Counted from the first letter of the stretch, positions 50,068 to 59,395 are shown. The stretch is DNA of 64,000 bases from an uncultured Eubacterium sp. (GCA_947178105.1 CAMWXD010000009.1:1-64000), one strand, 5' to 3'. Program-made: numbers and translations. The notes: a model not told the origin generated them from the sequence alone.

Positions 50068-50306
50068 CGGGGATAAGGATTCAGGCCGCTCCAGGAAGAA
50101 TTGCAGGGATTTGTGTTTTTTGCAGGCCGCTGCGGTTCTTTCTGGCAGTTGTGCATGGTATGAATAAGCGATGTTAGGGTTCAGCTATTTTCACTTCCAT
50201 TGTTTGCCAGTTATATGTGATAAGAACGGCAGTAAAAGTACTATAATGATAAATTGTTTAAAAATAATGAAAAAAAGATATTGTTGTGGAGCGTCAAAAG
50301 ATGTGT

Positions 50307-50376
50307 TATAATCTCAAAAGAGCAATCGTGTTACAGGGTGCGTTGACCTCATTCTAAAAAGAATGGGGGTGATGCT
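50307..50376 (+). promoter_or_regulatory. promoter and 5' UTR of type I toxin 1, with SD-sequestering stem
   Basis: TATAAT 50307-50312; cctcattct-aaaa-agaatgggg pairs with the Shine-Dalgarno. Confidence 0.55.
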
Positions 50377-50490
50377 ATGAAAAAGAGAAAACATAAGAAA
50401 CATAAGATTCATATTTCTCTTATGGAGTTGCTGACTTTTGGCATATTCCTTTTAGCATTACTTACATTCGTGTTTACGTTTTGTAAGTAA
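50377..50490 (+). CDS. putative holin-like type I toxin (37 aa, not in ORF track)
   Basis: MKKRKHKKHKIHISLMELLTFGIFLLALLTFVFTFCK; RBS gggggtg. Confidence 0.7.
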   Translation: MKKRKHKKHKIHISLMELLTFGIFLLALLTFVFTFCK

Positions 50491-50496
50491 TCATAC

Positions 50497-50595
50497 ATAG
50501 CAAAAGCCACCCTGATACTTTGGTCGGTCTTAGGGTGGCATTGCTATCTCAATAATCGGTCAACCCCTTGTGGGCGGTTGCTCTTTGCTTTGTGT
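50497..50595 (-). ncRNA. candidate antisense antitoxin RNA 1
   Basis: minus-strand TTGCAA (50623-50628), 17 bp, TATAGT (50600-50605); ends in stem atagcaaaagccaccct/agggtggcattgctat. Confidence 0.65.
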
Positions 50596-51078
50596 CTATA
50601 CTATAGCATATCTTAGATTTGATTGCAAGAGACTTTTTTAGCAGGCAGCTCTGAAAGGTACTTTTTCTATTTTTTATTCAGATTATAAAAACCATTCTAA
50701 AATTTAGACTGTTTTTTAACTTGAATTTCTTGTCCATAACCATCCATATTTTTGGGATAGTTTTCCACAGTTCCAAAACAGAAAGAAGCAGTAGCTTATC
50801 TTTTGTGGAAAACTAAATTTTACGTCTTGCCATAAACCACTTCCTTCTGCTATAATAAATTTTATTCATCGGCTTTTACATATCCATAAGCCGCAATGAA
50901 AGATATATCTTCTCCTGTGAGCAGTTGCCCAAAACTTTTCAGCAGACTAGAAGATATATTTTTTATTGTACCCTTTCCTTTCCGTATGCCGGGCCGTCCT
51001 TTTTCATAAAGCTGCAGCAGGATAAATGACAAATGCACATATTTTACAGACAGATTCTGTCAGCCCGGGTGGCACTGT

Positions 51079-51690
51079 TTAAGGTTTCGTATGCACTGTT
51101 TTCCGCAGTATTAGATTGAGCCATTTCTCATCACCCCTGTTTTTCCGAACATCTGTTGTTACCCACAATTCTTCTATTGCGATATCGCTGATATCCTTTA
51201 TCCATGCTTTAAATTCGGTTTCTGTAAAATCGGTAAAATACCGTCCGTTTCTCATTCCTTCAAAAGTGCCATACTTAAACGAAACATAAAGGATGCCATC
51301 TTGTTTTAATGCTTTTATTAACCGGCACATTACGGTAAACAGTTCCTGTTTCGGCAGATGAAGGATGGATGAGCACGCCCAGATGCCATCATACAGGCCG
51401 GTTTGGTTAAATTGCTGGAACAGCATTTGCTCTACTTGTATTCCTGCATAAGCACTTGCAATTTTACAGAGCTTTTCGGAGCCGTCAATGGCGTGCACCT
51501 GCATCCCATGATCCAAAAAATACTTGGTATCGCGGCCGGAACCGCATCCAAAATCCAGGATCAGAGAGGCGCTTGGAAGTTTTTTTAAAAATTTCGTCTG
51601 AGTGGATGTAAAATCTACGGATTGTGTACCAGCAACGAAATTTTCTGCATTTACGTTATAATAGTCCAAAGTAGTTTGTAATGTATTCAT
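51079..51690 (-). CDS. SAM-dependent methyltransferase
   Basis: LILDFGCGSGRDTKYFLDHGMQVHAIDGSEKLC. Confidence 0.85.
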   Translation of the reverse strand: MNTLQTTLDYYNVNAENFVAGTQSVDFTSTQTKFLKKLPSASLILDFGCGSGRDTKYFLDHGMQVHAIDGSEKLCKIASAYAGIQVEQMLFQQFNQTGLYDGIWACSSILHLPKQELFTVMCRLIKALKQDGILYVSFKYGTFEGMRNGRYFTDFTETEFKAWIKDISDIAIEELWVTTDVRKNRGDEKWLNLILRKTVHTKP

Positions 51691-51912
51691 TTTATATTCC
51701 TCATTTAGAATATGGATATCTCCTGTCCTTTCTGTCACTCCAGTATATCATGTGTATTTAGAATTGTAAATATTTGATCTCTATGTTTGAATTCTAAATG
51801 TTTGCTTCCTCTATGACTTGTTTTTCGATTAATGAAGCGAAATAGTTAAATTTTATAGATTTTATGTAAGATTTTTTCCTCAATCCATAGTAAATTAAGT
51901 AAAGAAGAAAGG

Positions 51913-52482
51913 ATGGTGGCAAAATTGGACGACAGCAGGATTATCGAATTGTTTTACGCGCGCAGTGAACAGGCGGTCACAGAGCTGTCAAAGAAATATG
52001 GGGCTGTATGCAAAAAAGTTGCGGGAAATATTTTACATAATCCGCTTGACGCAGAGGAATGCGTCAATGATGCTTATTTGGGTGTGTGGAATACGATACC
52101 CCCGCAAAAGCCAGAACTGTTGCTGGCATATGTATGCCGGATTGTGCGTAACATTTCTGTTGCAAAATATCATGCCGTTACGGCTGTAAAGCGGAACAGC
52201 AATTATGATGCTGCGTTAGATGAACTGGAGGGTTGCTTTGCATCAGTAGATACGGTGGAATCAGAATTGGCAGTAAGAGAATTGTCCCACGCGATCAATG
52301 GGTTTTTGGCATCATTGGATCAGGAGAGCCGCATTATTTTTGTATGGCGCTATTGGTATGCGGATTCGGTTACTGTAATAGCAGCCAGGTTAAGGCGCAG
52401 TGAAAACAGCGTATCGGTAAGGCTGTTCCGTATTCGGGAAAAGCTGAAAAAATATTTAAAGAAAGAAGGTTATGAGCTATGA
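51913..52482 (+). CDS. ECF-type sigma factor
   Basis: NPLDAEECVNDAYLGVWNTIPPQKPE; VTVIAARLRRSENSVSVRLFRIREKLKKYL. Confidence 0.85.
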   Translation: MVAKLDDSRIIELFYARSEQAVTELSKKYGAVCKKVAGNILHNPLDAEECVNDAYLGVWNTIPPQKPELLLAYVCRIVRNISVAKYHAVTAVKRNSNYDAALDELEGCFASVDTVESELAVRELSHAINGFLASLDQESRIIFVWRYWYADSVTVIAARLRRSENSVSVRLFRIREKLKKYLKKEGYEL

Positions 52483-53120
52483 AGCGGGATATGATTTCAA
52501 GAATGATTGGCGGAATTGACCAGCAGTTTATTCAGGAAGCAGAGGACTATCTGGAAGCAGTGGGCAATCCGGCAGGCGGCAGGCGCTTTAGGTGTGCAGG
52601 AGCTATCCATAAAAAAATAATTGCGGCAGCAGCCGTGTTTGTATGTATTATTGTGGGATGCCTGCCGTCTGCGGCAAGATCTTTGCAGGGGTACTTTCAC
52701 GATATTGTCCGTTGGGACGGCGCTGTGACGGGAACGGAGTATGAGGCGGCAGAGCAGGAAGTAAAGATTTGTGTTTCTGAAATGATACAGGAAAAAGAGA
52801 AGCTGCTGCCGGTGCATATTACGTTTTCTGATATGACAAAAGCGCCGTACAGTGATCTTAGCGCAGGTGAAGTGGCATTGGGGGATTATCGGATTCTGGA
52901 TGTGTTCGATCATGTGATTATGTCAGCAGAAGGGTTGCAGGAAGAAATTATTGGAAAGGTACAGGATGGGAAAGTAACAGTGATGCTGCCTTTCAGTAAG
53001 GAGGCGGTTGCTGCTGGGAGTGAGTATAGACTGGTAATTGAGGGTATCTATGGGATAAAGAAGGCAGATCAGCCTTTGCGGATCAGGGGATGTTGGGAAT
53101 GTAAATTTATGGTAGAATAG
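52479..53120 (+). CDS. putative anti-sigma-like membrane protein
   Basis: single TM (IIAAAAVFVCIIVGCLP), 4-nt overlap with the sigma factor gene. Confidence 0.6.
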   Translation: MKRDMISRMIGGIDQQFIQEAEDYLEAVGNPAGGRRFRCAGAIHKKIIAAAAVFVCIIVGCLPSAARSLQGYFHDIVRWDGAVTGTEYEAAEQEVKICVSEMIQEKEKLLPVHITFSDMTKAPYSDLSAGEVALGDYRILDVFDHVIMSAEGLQEEIIGKVQDGKVTVMLPFSKEAVAAGSEYRLVIEGIYGIKKADQPLRIRGCWECKFMVE

Positions 53121-53389
53121 AATATGTTGATTATGCAAGCGCCAGTGGTACAAAATAAATATTTTTCGCAAAGAAGAAATGTATCTATGGGCAGTATGAA
53201 GAAAAGAGAAGAATGGGTAACAAAAAAATTAAAACGGGAAAAGAAACAGGGGGATAAGAGTCTCATTGACTTTATACAAGTTCAATGACATTTTTTTAGA
53301 TATGAATGCATGTATTGAATCGCTTTCTTTTTTTCAGGAGGCCAGCCACTAGATGAAATGCCTTATACTATTGATGAACAAACAAAAAG

Positions 53390-53545
53390 CTCTTGCAATC
53401 AAACCTAATATATGCTATATTTTAGACATGAAAGGAGCAACCGCCCATAGTATGGCCCACAGGGTACAAAGTGGTTGGCCTCCAAAGTTAAGTTTACAGA
53501 ATAAACCTACCTCTACCAGCCAAGTACAAGGTAGGTTTATTTATT
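53390..53545 (+). ncRNA. candidate antisense antitoxin RNA 2 (with promoter)
   Basis: TTGCAA 53393-53398, 17 bp, TATATT 53416-53421; terminator aaacctac...gtaggttt 53503-53538; homologous to antisense RNA 1. Confidence 0.65.
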
Positions 53546-53635
53546 TTCGTTTGTTATTCCTATCATGTAGGCAAGCAGCGCGATCAGGAAATTACCGCCT
53601 AAAAGTAACAGGCTCAGAACTTCATATGTATCCAT
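53537..53635 (-). CDS. putative holin-like type I toxin (32 aa, not in ORF track)
   Basis: MDTYEVLSLLLLGGNFLIALLAYMIGITNENK; RBS gggaggtgg, SD paired with upstream acctccct. Confidence 0.75.
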   Translation of the reverse strand: MDTYEVLSLLLLGGNFLIALLAYMIGITNENK

Positions 53636-53919
53636 TCGCACCACCTCCCTTCTTTTTCAAATTAGGGAGGTTTACCACCTTGTAACACGATTACTCCATA
53701 GAATAATCATATCGCAGGTGGTATATTACTTCAATAATTTTCCAAACAATTCTCTCTGGTTTTAAGATTATTTTATTGAACTTTTTGATTTATGAAAATC
53801 AAATTTGCAAGGGCTACTATTCCTTTATTGGGCAACTATTTTATTTTCCCCACCTTTCTGGGGCTGAATAAAAAGTACTTGCTGGATTAAATATATCCCA
53901 AATTTATGAAAAGTTTTTA

Positions 53920-54065
53920 GTTACTATTCACACCAGGACTTTGCATTTACTGCAAAGTCCGTAAAAATGCGTAAATTCAGCCGAGAGAGAAATCAGCCCT
54001 TCGCGAAGCGAACTTCAAATGGGCTGATTTCCGTTATTGTGAGCACCGAAGGTGTGAACAGTAAC
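53920..54065. repeat. 146-bp nested inverted-repeat element
   Basis: outer arms gttactattcacacc/ggtgtgaacagtaac; inner hairpins ggactttgca...tgcaaagtcc and gaaatcagccc...gggctgatttc. Confidence 0.8.
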
Positions 54066-54147
54066 AGTTTTTAAAGCTTGCGTCTGCCATGTAAAAGATT
54101 ATGTTGTAGATTGCCCAAAGGGATGTTATAATTTTACAAGAATATCT

Positions 54148-54957
54148 GTGCTACTCTTTTTTACAGGAAGTGTGCAGACAATTAAAAAAGCAGAAGGGAC
54201 ATTGAAAGAGAAATTGAAAGAGAAATTGAAAAAACAACGTAAATACAGGAAAATGGCGGCGGTACCTGCGCTATGCATGGCACTCGCCAGTATCATGCTG
54301 ATTTGTTGCCAGCCAGATACCATAAGTGCGGCAGAGCCGGCGGCTGCGGTCGGGTACACGATGAAAACAGAAAAAGCCGAATATAAGGACAGCAGCGGCA
54401 GGGTCAGAGGAATTGTGTCTTTTGAGTATCCGCAGTTTGAAGGGACATCAAAAGGAATTCAGGCTGTGAATCAGAAAATTGTGAAACAAAAAGAAAAGTT
54501 TATGAATTCAGATGACGCGAAAAGCATAAAACAAAGTACAGAATGGGCAGTTCAAAACGATAGATTTTACGACGAATATGAGCAGTATTTCTGCCAGAGA
54601 TTCTGTAATGTGACTTATAATAAAAATGGAATTGTCAGTCTGAGTATGCTGAGGGAATGGTACGGCGGAGGCGTTCATAATTCATCGGTATACGGATTGA
54701 ATTATAATCTGAATACAGGAAAAAAGCTTACTGTCAGGGATGTGATTTCTGGAAATGTGAAAAAGAAAATAGAAAAAGCCCTAAAAAAGCAGATGCCAGA
54801 GGCAGGTATTTCTTATGATCCGTCAGAAGTGGTAAGGAACAGAAAGGATTATCAATTTTATCTGAAGGATGGAATGGTATATATCTGTTTTGATTCTTAT
54901 GAGCTAAATCAGGGCGGCAGAGGAGTATCGTTTACAGTGGGAGGAAAGTATAAGTAA
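54148..54957 (+). CDS. DUF3298/DUF4163-like exported protein
   Basis: TM/signal segment, GGGVHNSSVYGLNYNLNTGKKLTVRDVI; start uncertain. Confidence 0.65.
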   Translation: MLLFFTGSVQTIKKAEGTLKEKLKEKLKKQRKYRKMAAVPALCMALASIMLICCQPDTISAAEPAAAVGYTMKTEKAEYKDSSGRVRGIVSFEYPQFEGTSKGIQAVNQKIVKQKEKFMNSDDAKSIKQSTEWAVQNDRFYDEYEQYFCQRFCNVTYNKNGIVSLSMLREWYGGGVHNSSVYGLNYNLNTGKKLTVRDVISGNVKKKIEKALKKQMPEAGISYDPSEVVRNRKDYQFYLKDGMVYICFDSYELNQGGRGVSFTVGGKYK

Positions 54958-54970
54958 AATAAGGAGTATT

Positions 54971-55376
54971 CAGTATGATGGTGTGCAAAACATATCCATT
55001 GTATGAGCTGGGGCAGTACCGTTATGTTGTAATACTGTCAGCCTGCAATGGAAAAATTTTATTAAGCCGCCATAAAGAACGTACAACGTGGGAGACGCAG
55101 GGCGGGCATATAGAGCCTGGCGAAACGCCTTTGGAAGCAGCGAAAAGAGAGCTGTATGAGGAGTCGGGTGCTGCGGTATATACGATTCAGCCTCTGTGCG
55201 ATTATTGGGCGGGAGATCCGCAGGCAGGGACAGGTGCCAATGGTATGGTATTTACAGCGCAGATCCTGCGTACAGGCGCAAAGGCATTGCGTATAAGATG
55301 AAGGCGGCCATGAAGTTTGCGGATTATATTGAAAGCTGCTTTTGACAGGAGGATGGCAAGTGCAAGGGCTATCCGG
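54971..55376 (+). pseudogene. collapsed partial duplicate of the NUDIX-GNAT / GH127 region
   Basis: three consecutive segments match about 56456-56745, 57147-57187 and 57932-58007. Confidence 0.9.
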
Positions 55377-55403
55377 TAATAGTGATTTTTCAAGGTGGCT
55401 TAA

Positions 55404-55631
55404 TTACTGCATATTTTTTACAGCTTCTTCAAACTCTTGTTCTGTTTCCAAAAAATGGTATGGCGCGTATTCCCCATAGGCAGATGGGCGGCTGATTGTC
55501 ACAAATTGAATTGTGTCATATCCCACTGCCATTATTAGCTTCTTCTTAAACTTTGCCAGATGCTGTCCATGTTCTGTCTGCAAAGCCAGACAGCCTACAT
55601 CATTAAACTTCTTCGCTATTAGATAACACAT
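55404..55631 (-). CDS. small protein (resembles DUF6718), partner of the RelA/SpoT protein
   Basis: MCYLIAKKFNDVGCLALQTEHGQHLAKFKKKLIMAVGYDTIQFVTISRPSAYGEYAPYHFLETEQEFEEAVKNMQ; overlaps the upstream gene by 29 nt. Confidence 0.7.
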   Translation of the reverse strand: MCYLIAKKFNDVGCLALQTEHGQHLAKFKKKLIMAVGYDTIQFVTISRPSAYGEYAPYHFLETEQEFEEAVKNMQ

Positions 55632-56226
55632 GCCGAAGCACCTCCTTAAACTCATTCTCATTTTTAATATTGCCACATTCATATTTTTGACGCAGGCAAT
55701 ATCCGACCTCATTTTTATATTTTCGCTTATACACATATTTATGCAGCCAATTATTAAGCTGGCGGTCATAATAGGTATTGTACTGAATTTCTATCGGATA
55801 GTGATAATTGCTTAACTGAAAATACACATGAACGCCTCGGTACCCGTCATCATTCGACTTTCCATTAGACATATCCGCTGTCCGGATATTAGTATATCCA
55901 GCTAGCTGAAGCACATCTTCATAATTATCACAAAAAGTGCGAAAACCTAACAGATCGTTAAATACTTTTGCTGTCTGATGGTCAGGATAATATCTTTCAT
56001 ATTTTAGTATTGCTGACTGGATGCTTTTTATTCGGTAATCTATGGCAATCTCCTGAAGCTGGTTGCACAAATCATACCATTCATTTACATTTTGCAATTC
56101 ATCAAACAGCTCCTGCTTATTGAAATAGTGCAAGTTCTTTTTTAAGCGTATACCAAGGCTGGACTGATATGACAGCTTCTTTAACAATTCAAATGATAAT
56201 CCATCTTTTTTCAGAATATCTTCCAA
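55603..56226 (-). CDS. RelA/SpoT-domain protein (small alarmone synthetase-like)
   Basis: YRIKSIQSAILKYERY, FNDLLGFRTF, DDGYRGVHVYFQ, YPIEIQYNTYYDRQLNNWLH. Confidence 0.8.
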   Translation of the reverse strand: MEDILKKDGLSFELLKKLSYQSSLGIRLKKNLHYFNKQELFDELQNVNEWYDLCNQLQEIAIDYRIKSIQSAILKYERYYPDHQTAKVFNDLLGFRTFCDNYEDVLQLAGYTNIRTADMSNGKSNDDGYRGVHVYFQLSNYHYPIEIQYNTYYDRQLNNWLHKYVYKRKYKNEVGYCLRQKYECGNIKNENEFKEVLRHVLSNSEEV

Positions 56227-56458
56227 ATGCTCACCTCACACTAATAGAAATTGTCTTTGTTGTTTCCATTTTATCATACAACACAACTTTTCACAATAAA
56301 AATTGAATTCACCACCACAGTAAACTGTTATTTCGAAATTTATAGAAAATTTATAAAGCTTGCGTTTACCGTGCGGGAGGGGGAGTTCATTTTATATTGC
56401 ACAATCATCCAATGCGCGCTATAATGAAACAATAACCTAGGAGGAGGAATCATCCAGT

Positions 56459-57328
56459 ATGATTTGCAAAACATATCCATTGTATGAGCTGGGGCAGTAC
56501 CGTTATGTTGTAATACTGTCAGCCTGCAATGGAAAAATTTTATTAAGCCGCCATAAAGAACGTACAACGTGGGAGACGCAGGGCGGGCATATAGAGCCTG
56601 GCGAAACGCCTTTGGAAGCAGCGAAAAGAGAGCTGTATGAAGAGTCGGGTGCTGCGGTATATACGATTCAGCCTCTGTGCGACTATTGGGCGGGAGATCC
56701 GCAGGCAGGGACAGGTGCCAATGGTATGGTATTTACGGCGCAGATTCAAAAGCTGGGAGAAATGCCGGACAGTGAGATGGCAGAAGTGCAGATGTTTGCT
56801 CTGCTGCCGCAAAATCTGACCTATCCAGAGATTACGCCGGTATTATTTGCAAAGATTGGGCATTATTTTTATAAAAAAGCAGATCTTGGGGACCTGGAGG
56901 TGCTGGTAGAGACGCGCATGAAAGTGCTGCGGGCGGCAAATAAACTGCCGGAAGATACAGGTATGGCTGAGACAGAAGCAGAGTCCGTTAAGTATTATGA
57001 AAGGGCATTCAAAGACGATTTGTGCGCTGTTTATCTTGTTTATGATGCAGATATGGTGATTGGTACAGGCGGGATCAGTTTTTATCAGGTGATGCCGACA
57101 TACCATAATACAAGCGGCAAAAAAGCTTATATTATGAATATGTATACAGATCCTGCGTACAGGCGCAAAGGCATTGCGTATAAGATGCTGGACGTGCTGA
57201 TGAAAGAGGCGGCTGACAGGGGAATAGAACAGGTCTCTCTGGAAGCTACGCAAGCAGGAAGGCCGCTGTATTTAAAGTATGGATTTGTGCCAATGCAGGA
57301 TGAGATGGAGTGGAAGGGTAAGGAATAA
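56459..57328 (+). CDS. NUDIX hydrolase-GNAT acetyltransferase fusion
   Basis: GGHIEPGETPLEAAKRELYEESGA NUDIX box; MNMYTDPAYRRKGIAYKMLDVLMKEA GNAT motif. Confidence 0.85.
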   Translation: MICKTYPLYELGQYRYVVILSACNGKILLSRHKERTTWETQGGHIEPGETPLEAAKRELYEESGAAVYTIQPLCDYWAGDPQAGTGANGMVFTAQIQKLGEMPDSEMAEVQMFALLPQNLTYPEITPVLFAKIGHYFYKKADLGDLEVLVETRMKVLRAANKLPEDTGMAETEAESVKYYERAFKDDLCAVYLVYDADMVIGTGGISFYQVMPTYHNTSGKKAYIMNMYTDPAYRRKGIAYKMLDVLMKEAADRGIEQVSLEATQAGRPLYLKYGFVPMQDEMEWKGKE

Positions 57329-57349
57329 AACAGATACAATGAAAGGAGA

Positions 57350-59395
57350 ATGAAAACTATGGGGAATAAAAACCACCCGATCTCTCTGCGCCAGTTTCAG
57401 GCGGCAGACGGGTTTTGGAAAGAGAAAATGGAGCTTGTGCGCAGGGAGGTTATTCCATACCAGTGGGAAATTTTAAATGACCGTGTAGAGGGCGCAAGCC
57501 CTAGCTTTTGTATGCGTAATTTTAAGGTCGCTGGCAGGCTGATGAAGGAAAAAAGGGAAAAAGGGGATGCGTTTGAAGAGCCGGTATATACGTTTCGCGG
57601 ATTTGAGGCGCTGCCGGAGGATATGGAGCATCTGGAGGATCGGTTTTATGGCTTTGTCTTTCAGGACAGTGATTTTTCTAAATGGATCGAAGCGGTTGCT
57701 TATTCCCTTGTCAGCCATCCGGATCCAGAACTGGAGCGGACTGCGGACGAAGCGATTGACGTCGTATGTGCAGCGCAGATGGAAAACGGGTATCTGGATA
57801 CGTACTATATTATCAACGGCATGGATCGAAGCTTTTCTAACCTGAAAGACCATCATGAGCTGTACTGCCTGGGGCATCTGATCGAAGGGGCGGTTGCTTA
57901 TTATCAGGCGACCGGAAAAGACAGGCTGTTAAAGGCGGCCATGAAGTTTGCAGATTATATTGAAAGCCGCTTTGGACAGGAGGATGGCAAGTGCAAGGGC
58001 TATCCGGGGCATGAGATTGCGGAAATGGCGCTGGTGCGCCTTTATGAAGAGACGGGACAGGAACGTTATTTGAAGCTGGCACGTTATTTTATTGATGAAA
58101 GAGGAAGGCAGCCATATTATTGGGACTGCGAAGAGGAAGGAAAGCAGAGCAAGGCAGCGCAGTCAGAGGGAGAGCGTTACCAGTATTACCAGGCGCATCG
58201 TCCGGTGCGCGAACAGGACGAAGCTGTGGGACATGCGGTCAGGGCTGTTTATTTGTATTCCGGCATGGCGGATGTGGCAAGGATTACGGATGATGCGCAG
58301 TTGAAAGAAGCGTGCAGGCGCCTGTGGGACAGCATCGTACAGGAAAAAATGTATATTACCGGAGCTATCGGCGGGACGCATATCGGGGAGTCTTTTTCAT
58401 TTCCGTTTGATCTGCCAAATGATACGGCATATGCAGAGACCTGCGCTTCGATCGGGCTGATGTTCTTTGCAAGGCGAATGCTGGAGATGGAACCGGATGC
58501 GGCTTACGGCGATGTGATGGAGCTGGCGCTTTATAATTCGGTATTGAGCGGCATGGCATTGGACGGAAAGAGCTTTTTTTATGTGAATCCGCTGGAAGTG
58601 CTGCCGGAAGCGTGCCATAAGGACGAACGCAAATTTCATGTAAAGCCGGTGCGCCAGAAGTGGTTTGGATGCGCCTGCTGTCCTCCGAACCTGGCAAGGC
58701 TGATTAGCTCTATACCGACGTATGCATATACGGAAAATGAGGATACACTGTTTATGCACCTGCATCTGTCGGGTGAAGTGAAAAAGCAGCTTGGCAGCCA
58801 GACGGCTTCTTTTCTTGTGGAATCTGGGATGCCGTGGGATGGGAAGGTAACGATCACCTATACAGGCGAAAAGGCTGCTGCAATGAAGCTTGCCGTGCGG
58901 ATTCCGGGCTGGTGTGAGCACTGGCAGGCAGATGGGCTGGCAAAATTCCAATGCAGCGAAGAAAAGGGATATTATTATCTGGAAGGCACATGGGAACAAG
59001 GCTGTCAGGTTATATTTACATTTGAGATGGAGACACGGTTTTATCAGGCAGACGACCGTGTGCGGGAAGATATCGGCAAAGTTGCGGTTATGCGTGGGCC
59101 GGTCGTATACTGTGCAGAAGAAGCGGACAATGGAACAAGCCTGCATTTATACCAGATCCTTTCTTCCTCACAGCCTGCTCAGGCAGGAGAGGTGACGATT
59201 GCAGGCAGTCACTATCCTTTGTTAAACGTATCTGCGCGAAAGAAGGTAAAAGCAGAAAAAGCAGGCAGGCTTTATACGAAATATAAAAAACCAGAGTACG
59301 AGCCTGCACAGCTTTATATGATCCCTTATTTTGCATGGGCAAACAGAGGGGAAAATGAAATGGCTGTCTGGTTTACAGACGCTGGTATGCCGTAA
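57350..59395 (+). CDS. GH127-family glycoside hydrolase (beta-L-arabinofuranosidase-like)
   Basis: CVAAQMENGYLDTYY-type, GHLIEGAVAYYQATGKDRLL, ETCASIGLMFFARRML, WFGCACCPPNLARL. Confidence 0.9.
   Translation: MKTMGNKNHPISLRQFQAADGFWKEKMELVRREVIPYQWEILNDRVEGASPSFCMRNFKVAGRLMKEKREKGDAFEEPVYTFRGFEALPEDMEHLEDRFYGFVFQDSDFSKWIEAVAYSLVSHPDPELERTADEAIDVVCAAQMENGYLDTYYIINGMDRSFSNLKDHHELYCLGHLIEGAVAYYQATGKDRLLKAAMKFADYIESRFGQEDGKCKGYPGHEIAEMALVRLYEETGQERYLKLARYFIDERGRQPYYWDCEEEGKQSKAAQSEGERYQYYQAHRPVREQDEAVGHAVRAVYLYSGMADVARITDDAQLKEACRRLWDSIVQEKMYITGAIGGTHIGESFSFPFDLPNDTAYAETCASIGLMFFARRMLEMEPDAAYGDVMELALYNSVLSGMALDGKSFFYVNPLEVLPEACHKDERKFHVKPVRQKWFGCACCPPNLARLISSIPTYAYTENEDTLFMHLHLSGEVKKQLGSQTASFLVESGMPWDGKVTITYTGEKAAAMKLAVRIPGWCEHWQADGLAKFQCSEEKGYYYLEGTWEQGCQVIFTFEMETRFYQADDRVREDIGKVAVMRGPVVYCAEEADNGTSLHLYQILSSSQPAQAGEVTIAGSHYPLLNVSARKKVKAEKAGRLYTKYKKPEYEPAQLYMIPYFAWANRGENEMAVWFTDAGMP

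Noticed and set aside
53353-53685. 110-aa plus-strand ORF
   Set aside because: Overlaps the antisense promoter, antisense RNA and minus-strand holin-like toxin; better explained by the type I TA locus.
55631-55769. N-terminal extension of the 55404-55769 minus ORF
   Set aside because: The extension runs through the RelA/SpoT coding region; family-like start is MCYLIAKK at 55631.
57473-59342. Minus-strand and alternative-frame ORFs within the GH127 gene
   Set aside because: Overlap a clear family member; composition typical of out-of-frame translation.
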